DNA from: Acridotheres tristis
Taxonomy: Eukaryota; Chordata; Aves; Passeriformes; Sturnidae
Length of the DNA: 64,000 nucleotides
NCBI GenBank assembly: GCA_037013685.1
Contig: CM072887.1
Span: forward strand, 86,572,347 to 86,636,346
Reading direction: 5' to 3'
Shown here piece by piece: positions 23,257 to 35,630 of the stretch (its first letter is position 1; the number at the start of each line of letters is the position of its first letter). The position numbers and the translations under genes are program-made. The notes under the pieces are model-generated. The model ran no database searches. It was not told the DNA's origin and saw only the letters and a list, made by a program, of their open reading frames with translations.

Positions 23257-26059
23257 CTCTTCTTGTATAAAGCAAGGGCTTTTGTCTTGTCTAAATATAT
23301 CTAAATTTGGACTCCAGATTTTGGTTCTTAAAATGTCTTCTTTCTAGGCTGAAAAGCCTTTTTTAGCAGAAAATCTTCTCAGTTAGGTATTCATTAGCCA
23401 CTGCAAAATTTACACTTTAAATTACCTTGAATGCGTTCAATAGATAGAAAGGCCATAACCCTTCATAAGAAAGATTTTTCTAGACCTTGCATACTGCTGA
23501 AGTAGTTTATATTTTGACAAAATACTTTTAAACATGGGGTGTTTTTGTATTTCAGGTTTTACTGTCAGCCATTTTATACTCTCACCTATACTGCTTGTGA
23601 AATTGAGGAACAAAGTATGACTAGAATAAAGTCCATGAATCTCTCCAAAGCATTTCACTTGCAAATTGGTTGCTAACTGCAGTTAATTCAAGTGATGCTA
23701 CCATAAAACCTTTGCATCCAAATCTATCCTAGTTTCTTTTTGTCTCCTTTCTGTCAAGTTACTTTGACTAAATCAAGTTTTTCACTCTCTTTTAATATCA
23801 ATGCAATCACAGTTTCCTTCTATTGCTTAAGAACTTCTTGTGTCCTGGCAATTTGAAGTCCCCTTAAGCTCTGGCAGTCAGTGATTTGTTCTACACTGTC
23901 AAATCATTATTTATCTTTTGTGTTTGGTCTTTGGCACATTTTGCAATCATGGATGAAACAATTAGAATATAAACCAAAACACCTCTGTAAAATGTGACAT
24001 GATCCTTCTTGGTTATTTTGCTTTTCTTGCTTTGCTTTTTAGCATGTCTTGTCTGCAGCCTCCCACTGGCATTTAGCTATTGATTCCAAAAATCTGAACC
24101 ATTAAAATACTTTCAGCAACTTGTCCTAATGAGGTACATTTGGTACCTGGAGACACAATAGTGATAGGAGGAAGGCCTGCAGGGAAGTGTGCCTCAAAAA
24201 AAGAGGTGTATTAGATTTCCCACTCTTTGGATTTCAAGCTCTACCTGCTGCTCCAGCATCTTAGCTTTCTGTGAAATGGATTGTGCCCAGGGGGAAAAAA
24301 TAAAATAAAAAGAGCCCAAACAAAACCAAAACACAAACTGCAGGAGCTCTAAAACGTCTTCAGAAAATCTACTAGGGGATGCTCATTTTAATTCAACTTC
24401 AGAAAAAATGTTGGAGGATGTTTCTTCAGGGTGCAGAATAGGGGGACAAACATAAGCGCCAAAGTGGAGAGGTGAAGACTTATTATTCAGAGTTTCAAGT
24501 TCTCCGTGGGCACAGCATAGAAAAGATCCACCAAGGAGGTCTTTCACTGTGCAGAGAAAATACTGGAAACTGTCAAGGGCTTACACATGATGGCAAATAA
24601 TAATTGCATCCGTTTATATTCGGTTTTGATACAACTTTTGGTACAGCAAGGACATACTTGTGGTGGAAAAGTACTGGAAACTTTTACACTGTAGTAGCAA
24701 GTCCTTCCTTTTTTAGTCCTACCAGGTTTGACATATCATAATCACTTATGTTGTATAATCTGACATACTGACATAATAAGAGCTGATATGTCACCTTAAT
24801 GCTAGACTTATTCTAAAAAATATGAAGTGCTTCATAATATCAGAGGTAAGATTACTCTGGCTTTCAGTAACATGCCCTTTCCAATAGGACTGCAGTCAAG
24901 CTGTGCCAAACGTGTGTGTGAATATGGTCAGTCATATAATATGCTTCTACAATTAAAACTACATCATGTGATTTTATGAAGAAATTTTGCAGAGTTTAGA
25001 AGTAAAGCAGACAAGTAGTAAGGAATTTAGAAAGGCATTTAGAGGTACTTAATGGTACTTATAACAAGAGATTATAATAGATTTGCAGTAGCTTTTAAAA
25101 ATATCTTATGTTTCTGTAGCAAAAATACAATATCACATTAAATTTTAGAAAAAATTATTGAAATGACTGATAAGTCATTTCAAATCTATCATGTCCAACC
25201 ATTCATTCCCGAAGACTCCAAGGTTATGTGCAATCTTTGGTTTATTTACCCACACAGAACATTATTGTCATTCATTGTGGAAAGCATAGACATACTTACA
25301 GTGAGTATGGCTATTTATAGAATACATTTGTCATTGTTACTTTGTGCTATGCTGTTATCAACATGGTAGAAATACAGCAAATTATTGCAATTACTATTGT
25401 GTTTCAGCTATGACATTTGAAATGAACACAAATTTTGAAAAGCATTTTATTCATCCCTTTTGCTGAAAGCTTTTAAAAATCTTTTACTGTCAGCCAGTGA
25501 CCTTGCAGAACATGATTGACTCTCTGAGAAATAAAAGGTACACATTTTCCTTGTCATACTGCTGAGCCCTTTCAACTCCTATTACTGTCAGGAAAAGGCA
25601 AAACTTTTTGGTACTTTCTATGCAATAGGTCCTACATTAAGACCTTTGTAGTTTAAGTAGTGGATTGTAAACCTAGGGAAAATTCCTTACTGGGTAAGGG
25701 ATGTATGATTGCGCACCTGGGATCAATTTTCTGACTGTTTTTCTCTTTGCCATTTCCAATTTACCATGAATTTATTCATAACTAAACTTTGCTTTACTCC
25801 AGCTGGCAATATTTATAACTGGATGTTTCACTATTTTTGAACTAAAAGCTGGTCTAGGCATTGTAATTTAGCTGCTTATCCTTCAGTAACTAGGGAGTAT
25901 TGAGGAATTTTGTTTACTAAACAATTTGCAGCAAAAAAAAAATCCCTCTCAGACTGAAACTGTAAAGAACGCAAGGTTATTACAAAGCTTCAAACATATG
26001 AACCCATTGTGACCATCCATCCTTATGGGGAAGGAATCACTTAAGATTCATAAGAGGAA
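23257..26059. other. AT-rich noncoding stretch, no gene seen
   Basis: Nothing is recognised apart from an A-rich low-complexity patch at about 24293-24335. Open frames are short. Confidence 0.55.
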
Positions 26060-26880
26060 TGACAATAGAGAGTCCAAAAACACTCAGAAGATTTTATTAG
26101 TAATTGACACACTTGGCATAGAAATTGGGATATTAGTTCCTGATCTATTATCTAAGCACATAGCAGTGAGTTCTGGATAAAAAGGTGGGGTGAAATGAAG
26201 AGAGAAATTAGAGACATGAATTAAAGAAAGTAAAGGGGAAAGAAAGAGGTGAAGAAAGAGGAAAAGAGAGAGAAAATTAGACCACCAGGCCTGGTTCCAG
26301 CATGGATCCAGCTGATAAGCATTAATCCAGCTGCACTGGTTCTGCTCATGAGATGTCTTGAGAGGCATCACCCAGGCTTGGGAAGGTATCTTTATATGTA
26401 CAGGTTTCTCCTCCCCAAAGACAAGCTTGTCATTTTCTATGAAAATTAATTATCATGCACAGTCCATTCTCTCAGGCATTTCTGGAAATGGCTTTGGGAC
26501 CTTTAGTGGTCTTAATCCCACACTTTAACCCATTCCCACTTCTTGGCCTCATTCCTGAACTTGCACTGTACTGTGTTGAGGTTCTTTGTCATTGAAAAGT
26601 GCTGCCCTGCCTCCACTTGGCCTCCCTTCTCCAGCCAAATATTGCTTCTTATAGCATGTTAATACCAATAGTCCCTGGGTATTACCAATAATTCTTGTCT
26701 GTTATTCCAAACAGTCCTTGTTTGACTCCACAGCCATCTAGTTACTGGTGTTTGAGACATACACACTATCCCCTTATCTTCTGGGATTTGAGAGCTCAAA
26801 GGCTCTCACTCCGAACTGCTGTTTGTAGGGTTGTCAGGGCTTTAGTTAGAGATATTTTCTATCCCAGTCGCCATTCAAGA
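26060..26880 (-). mobile_element. Possible ERV LTR, minus orientation (tentative)
   Basis: AGATTTTATTAGTAATTGAC near 26089 reads on the minus strand as GTCAATTACTAATAAAATCT, containing an AATAAA polyadenylation signal. It is followed to the right by a long purine-rich stretch (26195-26280), a mixed region with CTTTATATG near 26389, and C/T-rich sequence to about 26880. The organisation and my general memory of bird repeats suggest a retroviral LTR on the minus strand. I see no clear target duplication, and the right boundary is a guess. It does not align with the two LTR families otherwise present here. An alternative is unrelated low-complexity sequence. Confidence 0.35.
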
Positions 26881-28875
26881 CTTTCTTAGAAGGTTCAATA
26901 ATAAATATACTATTCCACTTGGCTTGCTATGCAGAAAAGCTATATAAGTTTCTGAGTTCATTAAAAAACAGGTTCTTGTTAGACACTTGTTGGATCCTGG
27001 AAACAATGTTTCTGAGGCTTACTCCAGGTGCTTTTTCCTCACTTTTGAGACCTATGAGAGATTCTTAGATCACAATGTGGCCCTGAGGGCAGGGGGATGC
27101 ACCACCACAATTCACCCTGTGACTAAAGCAAACTTCTCTGGGACTCTACATCCATGAAATTTAAAATATAAGCTCATAGTCCTCTGGTGAAAAAAAAAAA
27201 AAACCAAACGCATTTTCAGAAGAAAGCCCTTTCTTAGAAAGAAAGAAAAATAATGTCAAAATTTAGTAAAGACATGCAGCAGTAAAATTTCTGATTTCAG
27301 CCACTAGAAATTCTGGTCTGGAACTATTGCAGAAAGAGGGAAGCTAATACAACACTTTCTACTAGCCTGCATTGCTCTTTCCCTGTGTCAAATTCATGCT
27401 GAAGAGCTGAAGAGACACACAGCTTTGTCAGAAAGATTCATTTGCAAAACAATCGTGCCAGGGATTTGATCATATAGCTTTTCTGTTTCTCAATAAATTT
27501 TTTATGTTCTTAATTTTTAATTTGTTTTAAACATCAGAGTGCCACTTAAAATATTACAGGAAAATAAGAAAATAACTAAATACATTGGAGAGATGTATTT
27601 CATTATCTATTGCATGACCCTGTAAAATATAAATGAGGTGCCTTTAAAAGTTGAGTGTAACAAGTAATTTCCCAGCTTAATCTTGCTTGCTTCTTCCACT
27701 TTAATATTGGAAGAAATAAATATATAGTCCATTATCGGAAGGAAAGAATAAAACATATTTAGAAAAAATCCACATTAATTTTGATTTCTTTTGCAGAATA
27801 ACTTAATTTCACAGATTTCCAGCAACTCTGAAAGTGCTTGATCAGTACAAAACCAAGCAAAGTTAATTGATGATTTCAATTTCAAAGCACCTTTGATTAA
27901 CTGAAGTCAGTACATAGGGGAGGCAAACTACTTTTCACTAATGACTCTTTTATCGTTTCTATTACAAAATGCCTTTAATTGACAGCACATATTTTCCAAA
28001 CAGTCTGTATTATTAGATTAGGACTCTTGACGTTGTTCACATCTTGAGTACATGAGCAAAAATAATTAAGTTTAATAATAATGGAAAAAACACAGTAATC
28101 CATCATACTACGACTGTAGCATGAGCAATGAAGTCTGAATGGATGCCAAATTAAAAAATGAATCCATAAAAATATGCCAATTACTATAACCATAATAAAA
28201 TTTCAGCTTCTGCTCAAATGACTATGAACCATAATCCTCTCATTCAATATCATTGGGGTTTTCTGATTTCAAGTTCACCTGAACACGTGTTTAAGGGGAC
28301 TAGTGTTGCACATTTGCTTTAGAAACTACATAGAACAATCTAGTCCTGACTGAAACAAATCTTCTCGACTCTTCAATTTAAAGTTCCTCCATTTTCTCTG
28401 CTGTTGCCTCAGCTTTATCACAGTGTTCAGTATGAGCCAAACTATTTTTCCAAACTCATTGTTCCTATACTGGCAGCTTCCTAAGGCAAGCACAGTGTGA
28501 TTATCTTTGTTTAAACACTGCTTTTTGCATTCTTCTTATCTTTCTGGAGCAAGTGTTCTCATTTTTCAGGATTTAGAAATACATTTGTAGAGGAAATAGG
28601 GAGGGGGGCTCCGAACATGTGGAATATTTGTGTGTGTCCTGTGAAAGGTATTGTTCAACAAACAAACATCTCCCTTATCCGCAGTTAAAATGGATTGCTA
28701 TTGTAACAACCGATAAAGGCATCACGTAAACGTTGTTTCAGCAGAGGAGATGCATGCATCAATGTCGTGTTTGCTTCATCTTTTTCCATCTGGTAGAAGA
28801 TAACTTGCCCTGGTATACATGCTTTTATTAAAGGCTCATTATGGCCAGTTCGTGAGATCATTGATAATTCATGTG
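26881..28875. other. AT-rich noncoding stretch with possible conserved element near its end
   Basis: No gene is seen. A run of 13 A lies at 27190-27202. 27960-28200 and 28640-28870 are non-repetitive with mixed sequence and scattered CpG (for example TCACGTAAACGTTG near 28720). This is the texture I associate with conserved noncoding elements, but conservation cannot be judged from one sequence. The second of these abuts the CR1 that begins at 28876. Confidence 0.45.
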
Positions 28876-29729
28876 TGAAAAGACCTCCGGAGGTCTCCTG
28901 TCCAACCTCCTCTCAAAGCAGGGTCAACTAAGGAGTCAGGCTAATTTGCTTAGAATGTTTTACAGTTGGGTCTTGAAAGCCACCAAGAGTGGAGACTCAA
29001 TAACTACTGTGTGCAGCCTGCTCCTCTATTGTGCTTTCCTCATAGGGAAAAGATTTTTCTGTGAGCAGCCTAAATCTCTCTGATTTAAAGTTATGTCTGC
29101 TGTCTCTCAGCCCTCCACATGCACCAAGAACAGTCTAGACCTGTCTTCTTTATGATCCTGTAGAACTGGCTCAGCTGCTGTTAAATCCCTCTGAAGTCAA
29201 ACTTTCAGCAGGCTGAGCAAGCCAGGCTCTGTCAGTCTGTCTTCACAGGGCAGCTGTTCCAGCCACTGAGCTCTTGGTGACTCCTGCTAAACCAGATCCA
29301 GTTTATCACTGTCTTTCCTGGGCTGGGGGACCCAAAACTGTGAATAATCCCTTCCTTCACTCGACTGACAATGATCTTGTTAGTACACCTTCAAACACTG
29401 TTGGCACCTCAGCTTGCTGCCTACCAGGACCCCCAGGGCCTTTCCTACAGAATTGGCCCCCAGCTGTTCAGCCCCAGCATGGATTCTTTCTAGGATCTCC
29501 TCCTTCCCACATGCAGGATTTTGTATTTGCCTTCACTGAATGACATAAGCTGAACCCAGACCCATTGTTTCAACCTGTCTAGATCCTTCTGAATTATTTA
29601 AATAAATGAATTGCCCCATCCAGGTTACTGATGATGTTAAACTAGTAGCACAGCAGACCCCCTGTGGTTCCTACTGTGGGTTGACCTTGTCTGGACATCA
29701 GGAACCCATTAAGAAGCTCTATGACTCTG
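28876..29729 (-). mobile_element. CR1 LINE fragment, minus strand
   Basis: The plus strand is the reverse complement of CR1 from near its 3' end into the reverse-transcriptase region. It starts with the rc of the 3' UTR end (CTCCGGAGGTCTCCTGTCC, near 28885). It passes the typical CTGGGCTGGGGGACCCAAAAC stretch near 29320-29342 and ends around CTGGACATCAGGAACCCATT near 29690. Frames on the minus strand are broken by several stops and small indels, so this is an old dead copy. The terminal short repeat is missing or too decayed to see. An LTR fragment starts within about 10 bp of its right edge. Confidence 0.82.
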
Positions 29730-29734
29730 TCTTC

Positions 29735-29950
29735 TCAGCTGGATAGAGAAGAGAAAACAAAGCAGGAAACAATTTGAAGGTTGAGGTAAGACTGTTTACT
29801 AAAGCAAATGCAAAAGGTTGCACATACACAAGCAAAGAAAAAGCCCAAAAATTTTAGCCCCTACTTCTCATCAGCAAGTGATGTCCAGCTAAACCTCAAG
29901 AAGCAGGGCTTCAGTGGGTGTTACAGTTGCTCTGGAAGGTAAACATTGTT
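29735..29950 (-). mobile_element. LTR fragment of second family (family B), minus orientation
   Basis: The segment contains, in order, a GAGAAAACAAAG / GGTTGAGGTAAGACTGTTTAC block, an ACAAGCAAAGAAAA block, and a GAAGCAGGGCTTCAGT...GTTGCTCTGGAAG block. These correspond to AGGAGAGAATC / GGTTAAAGATAGTTTCAC, ACAAGCAAAGCAACAC and AAGCAGAGCTCCATC...GTTGTGTGGGAAG in the LTR at 32796-33185, which lies in the same orientation. Both ends of the LTR are lost. It has either landed in, or been joined to, the 5' truncation point of the CR1 at 28876-29729. Confidence 0.6.
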
Positions 29951-32795
29951 AATAAAGAATTATCTTCTGTAATTACAGTACTCTAATAGCTGTGGCTAGG
30001 TGAAACATTTATTTGCATTCCCTCTACAGTCAATGGGCTGATATAGACACTTCCTGAGTATGATTAATATGCCTCACTAATCTCTTTCGGGAGGCTTTTC
30101 ATTCAGCCAGTTTTCCACACTGGCAACAGGGGAAACAAAAATACCATTTTGTCTGGGATGCCCAGGTTTTTAAGTGGCCTGTGTAAGAGAGAATTCATGT
30201 CACATTAACTTTTCAAGGTTGTCACAGTATTTCTTGGCACGCAGTGGAGTGGCCAGGAGGAAGGATGGCTGTCTGACCATGTACTGTAGGTGGCACCACT
30301 TATACACAAGAACAGAAATCTGCAGTTTCTTGGTAAATATCTTTGTCAACAGAAACCAAGATGCTCCCAGGCTGTACGACTTGGCATGGAAAGCATGCTG
30401 AAGGTCAAATAAATTTTGGATACAGGTCATGAGAGTATGAAGAGATGCAGACAATGGAGCATCAATCATCATGCTCGAAGACCAGAATCTGGGTCAAATC
30501 CAATTATCTGCAGTGGGTAAGAGGGCTGCAAGCTCTGAGAAGCTTGAAGAACCTTTATTACCTTGGAGTTTCAGGATAAGCAGACAGGTTTTCTGTCCAG
30601 TTCAAACGTAATGGACAGGTAAGGAGTAGATCCCTGTAGTACCTTGAGATATCCACCTTGCTAGACAGCAAAATCTATATGGAATAGTCACATGCTAACC
30701 AACAAATGCCAAAACCAGAAACAAATTTTATTAATGTCAGGGGAAAAAAATGAACAATAGCAGGACAGGACAAAGAAAATTCCAATTTTGGATGAAAAGA
30801 AGGACAGAGTATGTGCTTCTTCTGTAAAAATGATACTTCTTAAACATAATGGTGAAGGACATTTTTTCAAAGTAAAATAAGCTGCTATAACTGATATTTA
30901 TCTTTTTCTGCTAGCAGTGGTAAACTTTGCCAGGATGAAATCTTTTGTCATTCAAAAACTATTTCTTGACAAAAACTTCATGTTCCATAGTAAGGAACTC
31001 CACTTGCAGAATCGAGTATAATTAAGACAAGAAATAAAATTATATCTTACTGCTACTGATTATGATCTATGACATCAGGGTTGTTGGAGGTTTTTTTTCA
31101 GCTGTAATGTTATAATCACATTGTAAAAAAGTTGCTGTCATTTGTTGCTGTACAACAGATTCTCAGCTAAAAGATCTAAACAGTCTTGTTTAGTCATGAT
31201 GATGTTTCTTCTTCTGTACTGGAGAAACTTAGTAATAAATTAGGATAATTAAGTGCTGAGGAAATAGAGCTTACAATTTAAGTGGGAAGTTTCCCCTTTT
31301 CAGGTTTACTGAAAGACTGGGTACTAGACATTTTTGTGTCAAAGGTATTAACCATGCTGAAGAACAAAATAATGACATCCTGCACTGTCTCAAGTACACT
31401 CAGTTCACAATTTTCAAAGTACATTCAAAGCAAATATATTCTCAGTTCATATGACAGCAAGACCTCAGGGACACAAATTTTTTATGGTGATACAGAAATC
31501 TTGAAGGACAAAGTATACAAAAGGCTGTGCATCTTTCCCTGTAGTCTGCAGTAAAAGGAGGCAAGGAACATTTTATTACGTAGCAGGATCACATGGCTGG
31601 AATTTTGAACAATGCTTCAGGAAGAATAAACCCAACTATGCTGACCCAAGCCAGCTGCAGATTGCAAAGAGGAACTTCCTCTTAAAGAAATACATCTTTC
31701 TTTATCCCTTTGTTTTATTCAGAAGCTTTCTAAAAGCAATTGAGTGAACCTTTGAACAATGAAAAATTACTAGAAACCTTTTGAAATTACTCCTCAAGAA
31801 CTTCAGGCACAGGTCCTCTGATACATTTAGATGTCTTGTTCCTCTAGCAATTGGTGGGAAACAGGGACCAAAATAAAGGCTACAGTCCTAAACAGCTTTG
31901 TGTATCTGAGCCTCATGAACTTACACTCACCAAACAAAGTCAGCAAAGCTTTGTCATATTAAGAAGGATTACAGTTCTGCAGCTATGCAAACGGTTGCAG
32001 ACAGTCCATCTGCTATTGTGCCTTGTTACAAATATGGGGAAAGCCTTTGTAGTGACTTCAGATTATGAAAATATTAAGAACAATTATATTCAGTGGTTTG
32101 CATCTTATTGTTACTTTTGACATTTGTCAAGGATAATATCCCTGGACTAGACTTTTGCTAGTCCAATCTTCCCTAAATCTGCATGAATTATTTGCACTAA
32201 TTCTAAAATGTTGACAACTAACTGAAAACAGTATGTATGAGACAAGCTATTTTTAGAAAGGAAATAAATCTGAAAATACTGAAAAGAAATAGACAAATAA
32301 GGATGTATAAAGTACTTCAATGATTCAGGGTTATACTTTAAAATGAAGTGTAAGTTGTCATATTTAAGGCTGTTCTGAGGTATGGTTCTGTGAAATTAAT
32401 TATATTTTAAGTGCTCAGACTAGCAAAATTTCATATGCATGTTTTACAGTTGAAATTTAGTGTTTAATTGAGTAGAAGAATAATCACCACAGCATTTCCA
32501 CAGTCAAAGCAAAAATTAGCTATTTAAGGTGCTTAGGACCCACTGTATATCAATTTTTTTTAAAGTCCTACCTTTCCTTATAAAAAGTAAATTAGCAATT
32601 CCATCTCTTTGTTTCAAAGAAAATCATGAAGATGTAACCAAGCACAGTCAACTCATATTAAGCACAAAGTGATTGAAAGCAAAGAGTAATTCTCCAACCT
32701 ATGAACTTCTTCATATATGTTCATGGGCTGTAAATGACAAACTCAATTGCAAGAAAAGAAAGAAACTCAACTCACATTGTTCATATTGTCTTTAT
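29951..32795. other. Noncoding stretch, no gene seen
   Basis: 30174-30640 is slightly less AT-rich and has overlapping 75-90 codon frames on both strands with no motif. A 7-bp perfect inverted repeat, GGACTAG / CTAGTCC, lies near 32143-32164. The rest is plain AT-rich DNA. Confidence 0.5.
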
Positions 32796-33185
32796 TGTGG
32801 TTTAACCCCAGCCAGCAACTCAGCCTCATGCAGCAGCTCTCTCACTCCCCCACCAGCAGGATAAGGAGAGAATCTAAAGGAAAAATTAGAAACCTCATGG
32901 TTAAAGATAGTTTCACAGGTAAAGCAAAAGTCACACACACAAGCAAAGCAACACAAGGAATTAATTCATCACTGCCCATGGGCAGGCTCAGCCATCTCCA
33001 AGAAAGCAGAGCTCCATCATGTGTCATGGTTGTGTGGGAAGACAAACACCATAGCTCTGACTGTCTTCCCCTTCCTCCTTCTTCCCCCATGCTCTCACCA
33101 CTGAGCATGGTGTCATAGGTTATGGAAAATCCCTTTGGCCAGTTGGGGTCAGCTCCCAGCTGTGTCTCTTCCCAAAACCAGCACA
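32796..33185 (-). mobile_element. Solo LTR, avian ERV (family B), internally deleted, minus orientation
   Basis: The unit starts TGTGGTTTAACCCCAGCC at 32796 and ends AAAACCAGCACA at 33185, with TG...CA termini and length 390 bp. It is the reverse complement, with a deletion of about 200 bp, of the LTR at 40226-40795. The shared blocks are AACTGGCCAAAGGG (rc) against AACTGACCAAAGGG, the terminal CTGG(C)TTTTGG block, and GCCAGCAACTCAGC against the rc of GCTTAGTTGCCAGC. GTCTT lies just outside each side (32788-32792 and 33186-33190) and may be the target duplication, although three bases (TAT) then separate the left copy from the TG. The TATA-box region seen in related copies is degraded. Frames of 123 codons on both strands cross it and mean nothing. 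Confidence 0.82.
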
Positions 33186-34162
33186 GTCTTAGACCTTTTG
33201 CTTTGAAAATCATCCTAGCACAGACTTGTAGTAAGTGTTAAACAAAACATTTTGAACACCCACACAGACATTTACTCTGGTTTTCTTATTTTTCACCCCC
33301 AAGGAAGGATTTAGGAAAACAGGTTGTTAGAAAGCAACCCCCCCAAGCTTTATCTCAGAAAATCAGTCTTGTATTTGTCTTTACATAAATTACTTGAAAA
33401 CTCAGATAGCACAATGCTCAAGTTTAAATAGAAGACAAACCAGTAATACTTTATGCTTGTGAAACTCCTATTCATTTTTTTTTTTACAAAAGAAGGCAGA
33501 CTATTGCTTTGATAAGATATTCAAAATTGAATACTGTCCTAGTGTCATACTTTAATGGGGTTTCCAGGTTTCTCTGTCCTGTGTGAAAAAAAGATTGCCA
33601 AGAGCAGAACTACCACTCACATTCTGGAGCATGTGGTCTGAAATTTTCATCAGAAATGTCAAAGCTGCTTCAGTTTAAAAGACCTGGCAAAAAAGTATAA
33701 ACCAGTGCAGCTCCATTTCTCACACTCGTTATTGTCAGTAGTGTTATCTGCAGCAAACTGTGGAGTGGGAAGAGGTGAAGAAGCAATTTTATTTTTTCCA
33801 CTTTGTTCTGCCCATGTTCATTTGATTGTTATGGCATCATTTTGTCAGTAGCTGCCAAAGACTTGTAACCTGAAAGAATCAAGTTTGGTCATTCAAATAA
33901 GTAATTTTGGAAATAGTCAGCAAAAAAATCCGGTTATAGTTTGACTATAGTTTGACTGCTCAGTTCCTGCTGTGAGTGCAATGGACCAAGAAAGGTCTCA
34001 ATGATAAACTAAAATAAAAAAACGCTGATTCTTACAGAAACATCCACTCAGAAAACCACTGAGATCTGAAGGAATGAGAGAAACTGGGAACTGCACATTC
34101 TCAGACTGTGTAGATTTGAGGGTAAGAAAGACCTGCCTGAACCAGAAAAGAAAGCTCACTCT
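33186..34162. other. AT-rich noncoding stretch, nothing recognised
   Basis: No gene or repeat family is seen. A tandem pair of TATAGTTTGAC units lies near 33935-33956. Confidence 0.55.
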
Positions 34163-34248
34163 TCCCAAAAAAACCCCAAACCTCCCAAAAACCCACAAAC
34201 AAACCCAACAAACAACAACAAAACAAACAAACAAATCAAAAAACCCAA
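34163..34248. repeat. A/C-rich low-complexity tract, (CAAA)n-like
   Basis: The plus strand is nearly free of G and T over about 85 bases and moves from A/C homopolymer blocks into CAAACAAA-type repeats. Frames through it are lysine/proline/threonine-rich artefacts. Confidence 0.92.
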
Positions 34249-35547
34249 GCGGAATCCAAGAATTTCAGTGCTGCAAAAGAAGTTGATTTGGTTTCTTAAA
34301 TTTCTATAAACTAAGGCCTCAAATGAAGTGATCCTTTTTACTTTCAGGTCATAAGCTTCTGGATGCCACTCAAGAACAGTCAGACATGATGGGTCAAATG
34401 GAAAGAAACTTGACCTATTGATGGGATGTCATGATGCTACTTGACTAAAACACCTCTCTGCTTCTCCCTTCTGCTCACTCTCTTCATGCTGGGTGTCTTT
34501 TCTTTTTGTCAAATATCTCTGTCCTCACAGCCTTTCCCTTTAAACTGAATAGATTACACTTGTAACCAAAAATGATAAACCGTGTTTTCCATCACATGAA
34601 TTATCAGTGTTTGACTCTCCTTTTGACTTTGTTGTTAGCTCCAAAGAATTTGCACTAAACACGATCTCATTACAGTTACTGGTGAGGTAAGGAATCAAGA
34701 TCACCCCTCTGGTTATACCAGATATTTTCACTGTAGGCATCCAAGCACTAAGCTTGTACACAAAAATTCTTAATGTATGTCTGAGTCACTACTTTTCAAG
34801 AATTTCCCATCTGATGTTGTTGCTTTCATGCTTAGTTCCTAAAACATTACTTGGTTGCAAACAACAGCCAAATAGCACGATTCTGGACCCCCTGCACTCC
34901 TTTCTTCATCACCAAGAAGAAATAAATATTTCTTTCTGTCTTCAGAGTTAGGTCTAAAGACATGTTATGAACAATTTTTTTGTACAGTTGTACTTATCTA
35001 AAGTGATTTCAATGATAAGAGCTTTCGTTCAGTGGGAAGCAATTCCAGGTGAGTTATGTCTCCTTCATTGCATCTTTACTAATGCTATAAAGCAGCAGGG
35101 ATCCATACTTAATTCCTGCAGCTGTTTAGGGTTTCTTTTTTAGCTTTATAAAATATAAACAATTTCTAGTATGATCTGCTTGCAAATTCCCAAAGGATTG
35201 TTTCTTTGGCGCCCATAAAGAATAGATTTAAGTTTATTTCAGGCAGAAAATGTATTTTATATGTTTTCATTTTTTGAAAATTTTCACTGTACCCTTGGAA
35301 TTATTTTAATTCTTTACCTTATGTTTTTCTTCTAAAAATGTAAATATAGTCACATTGTAGTCTTGTGTTTTGAATTCTGTTTAGTTAGACATTTTAACCC
35401 AAATTTTTATAAGAATTCTTTCTTTTCAGTAGCAAAAAAAGTTCAAAAATAAAGATAATGAAAAAATTTCCTGAAAATTTGAATATCTGATTTATATTTT
35501 AACTGATTTATATTTTTATATAATTTTCCTTTTACACAGATTCCAGG
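34249..35547. other. AT-rich noncoding stretch, nothing recognised
   Basis: No gene, RNA or transposon is visible. Confidence 0.55.
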
Positions 35548-35630
35548 AAAAAAAAAAAAAAAAACACACAAAAAAAACAAGTAGGAAAAAAAAAAAAAAC
35601 CAACAGCAGCAACTACAAAAACCACCAAAA
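35548..35630. repeat. A-rich low-complexity tract
   Basis: A run of 17 A, a short CACA stretch, then A8 and A14 runs are followed by CAA/ACC-rich sequence. It could be the tail of a lost retroposed copy, but no source gene or element is seen upstream. Confidence 0.92.

Noticed and set aside
30200..30472. 90-codon minus-strand frame considered as a retroviral or host gene relic
   Set aside because: No recognisable motif on inspection. Overlapping plus-strand frame and no neighbouring viral genes.
32747..33213. 123-codon frames on both strands
   Set aside because: Both cross the LTR at 32796-33185 and have no retroviral or cellular domain.
34163..34248. A/C-rich tract as a telomere-like or CRISPR-like repeat
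   Set aside because: It has no fixed unit or spacer pattern and is simple (CAAA)n-type low complexity.
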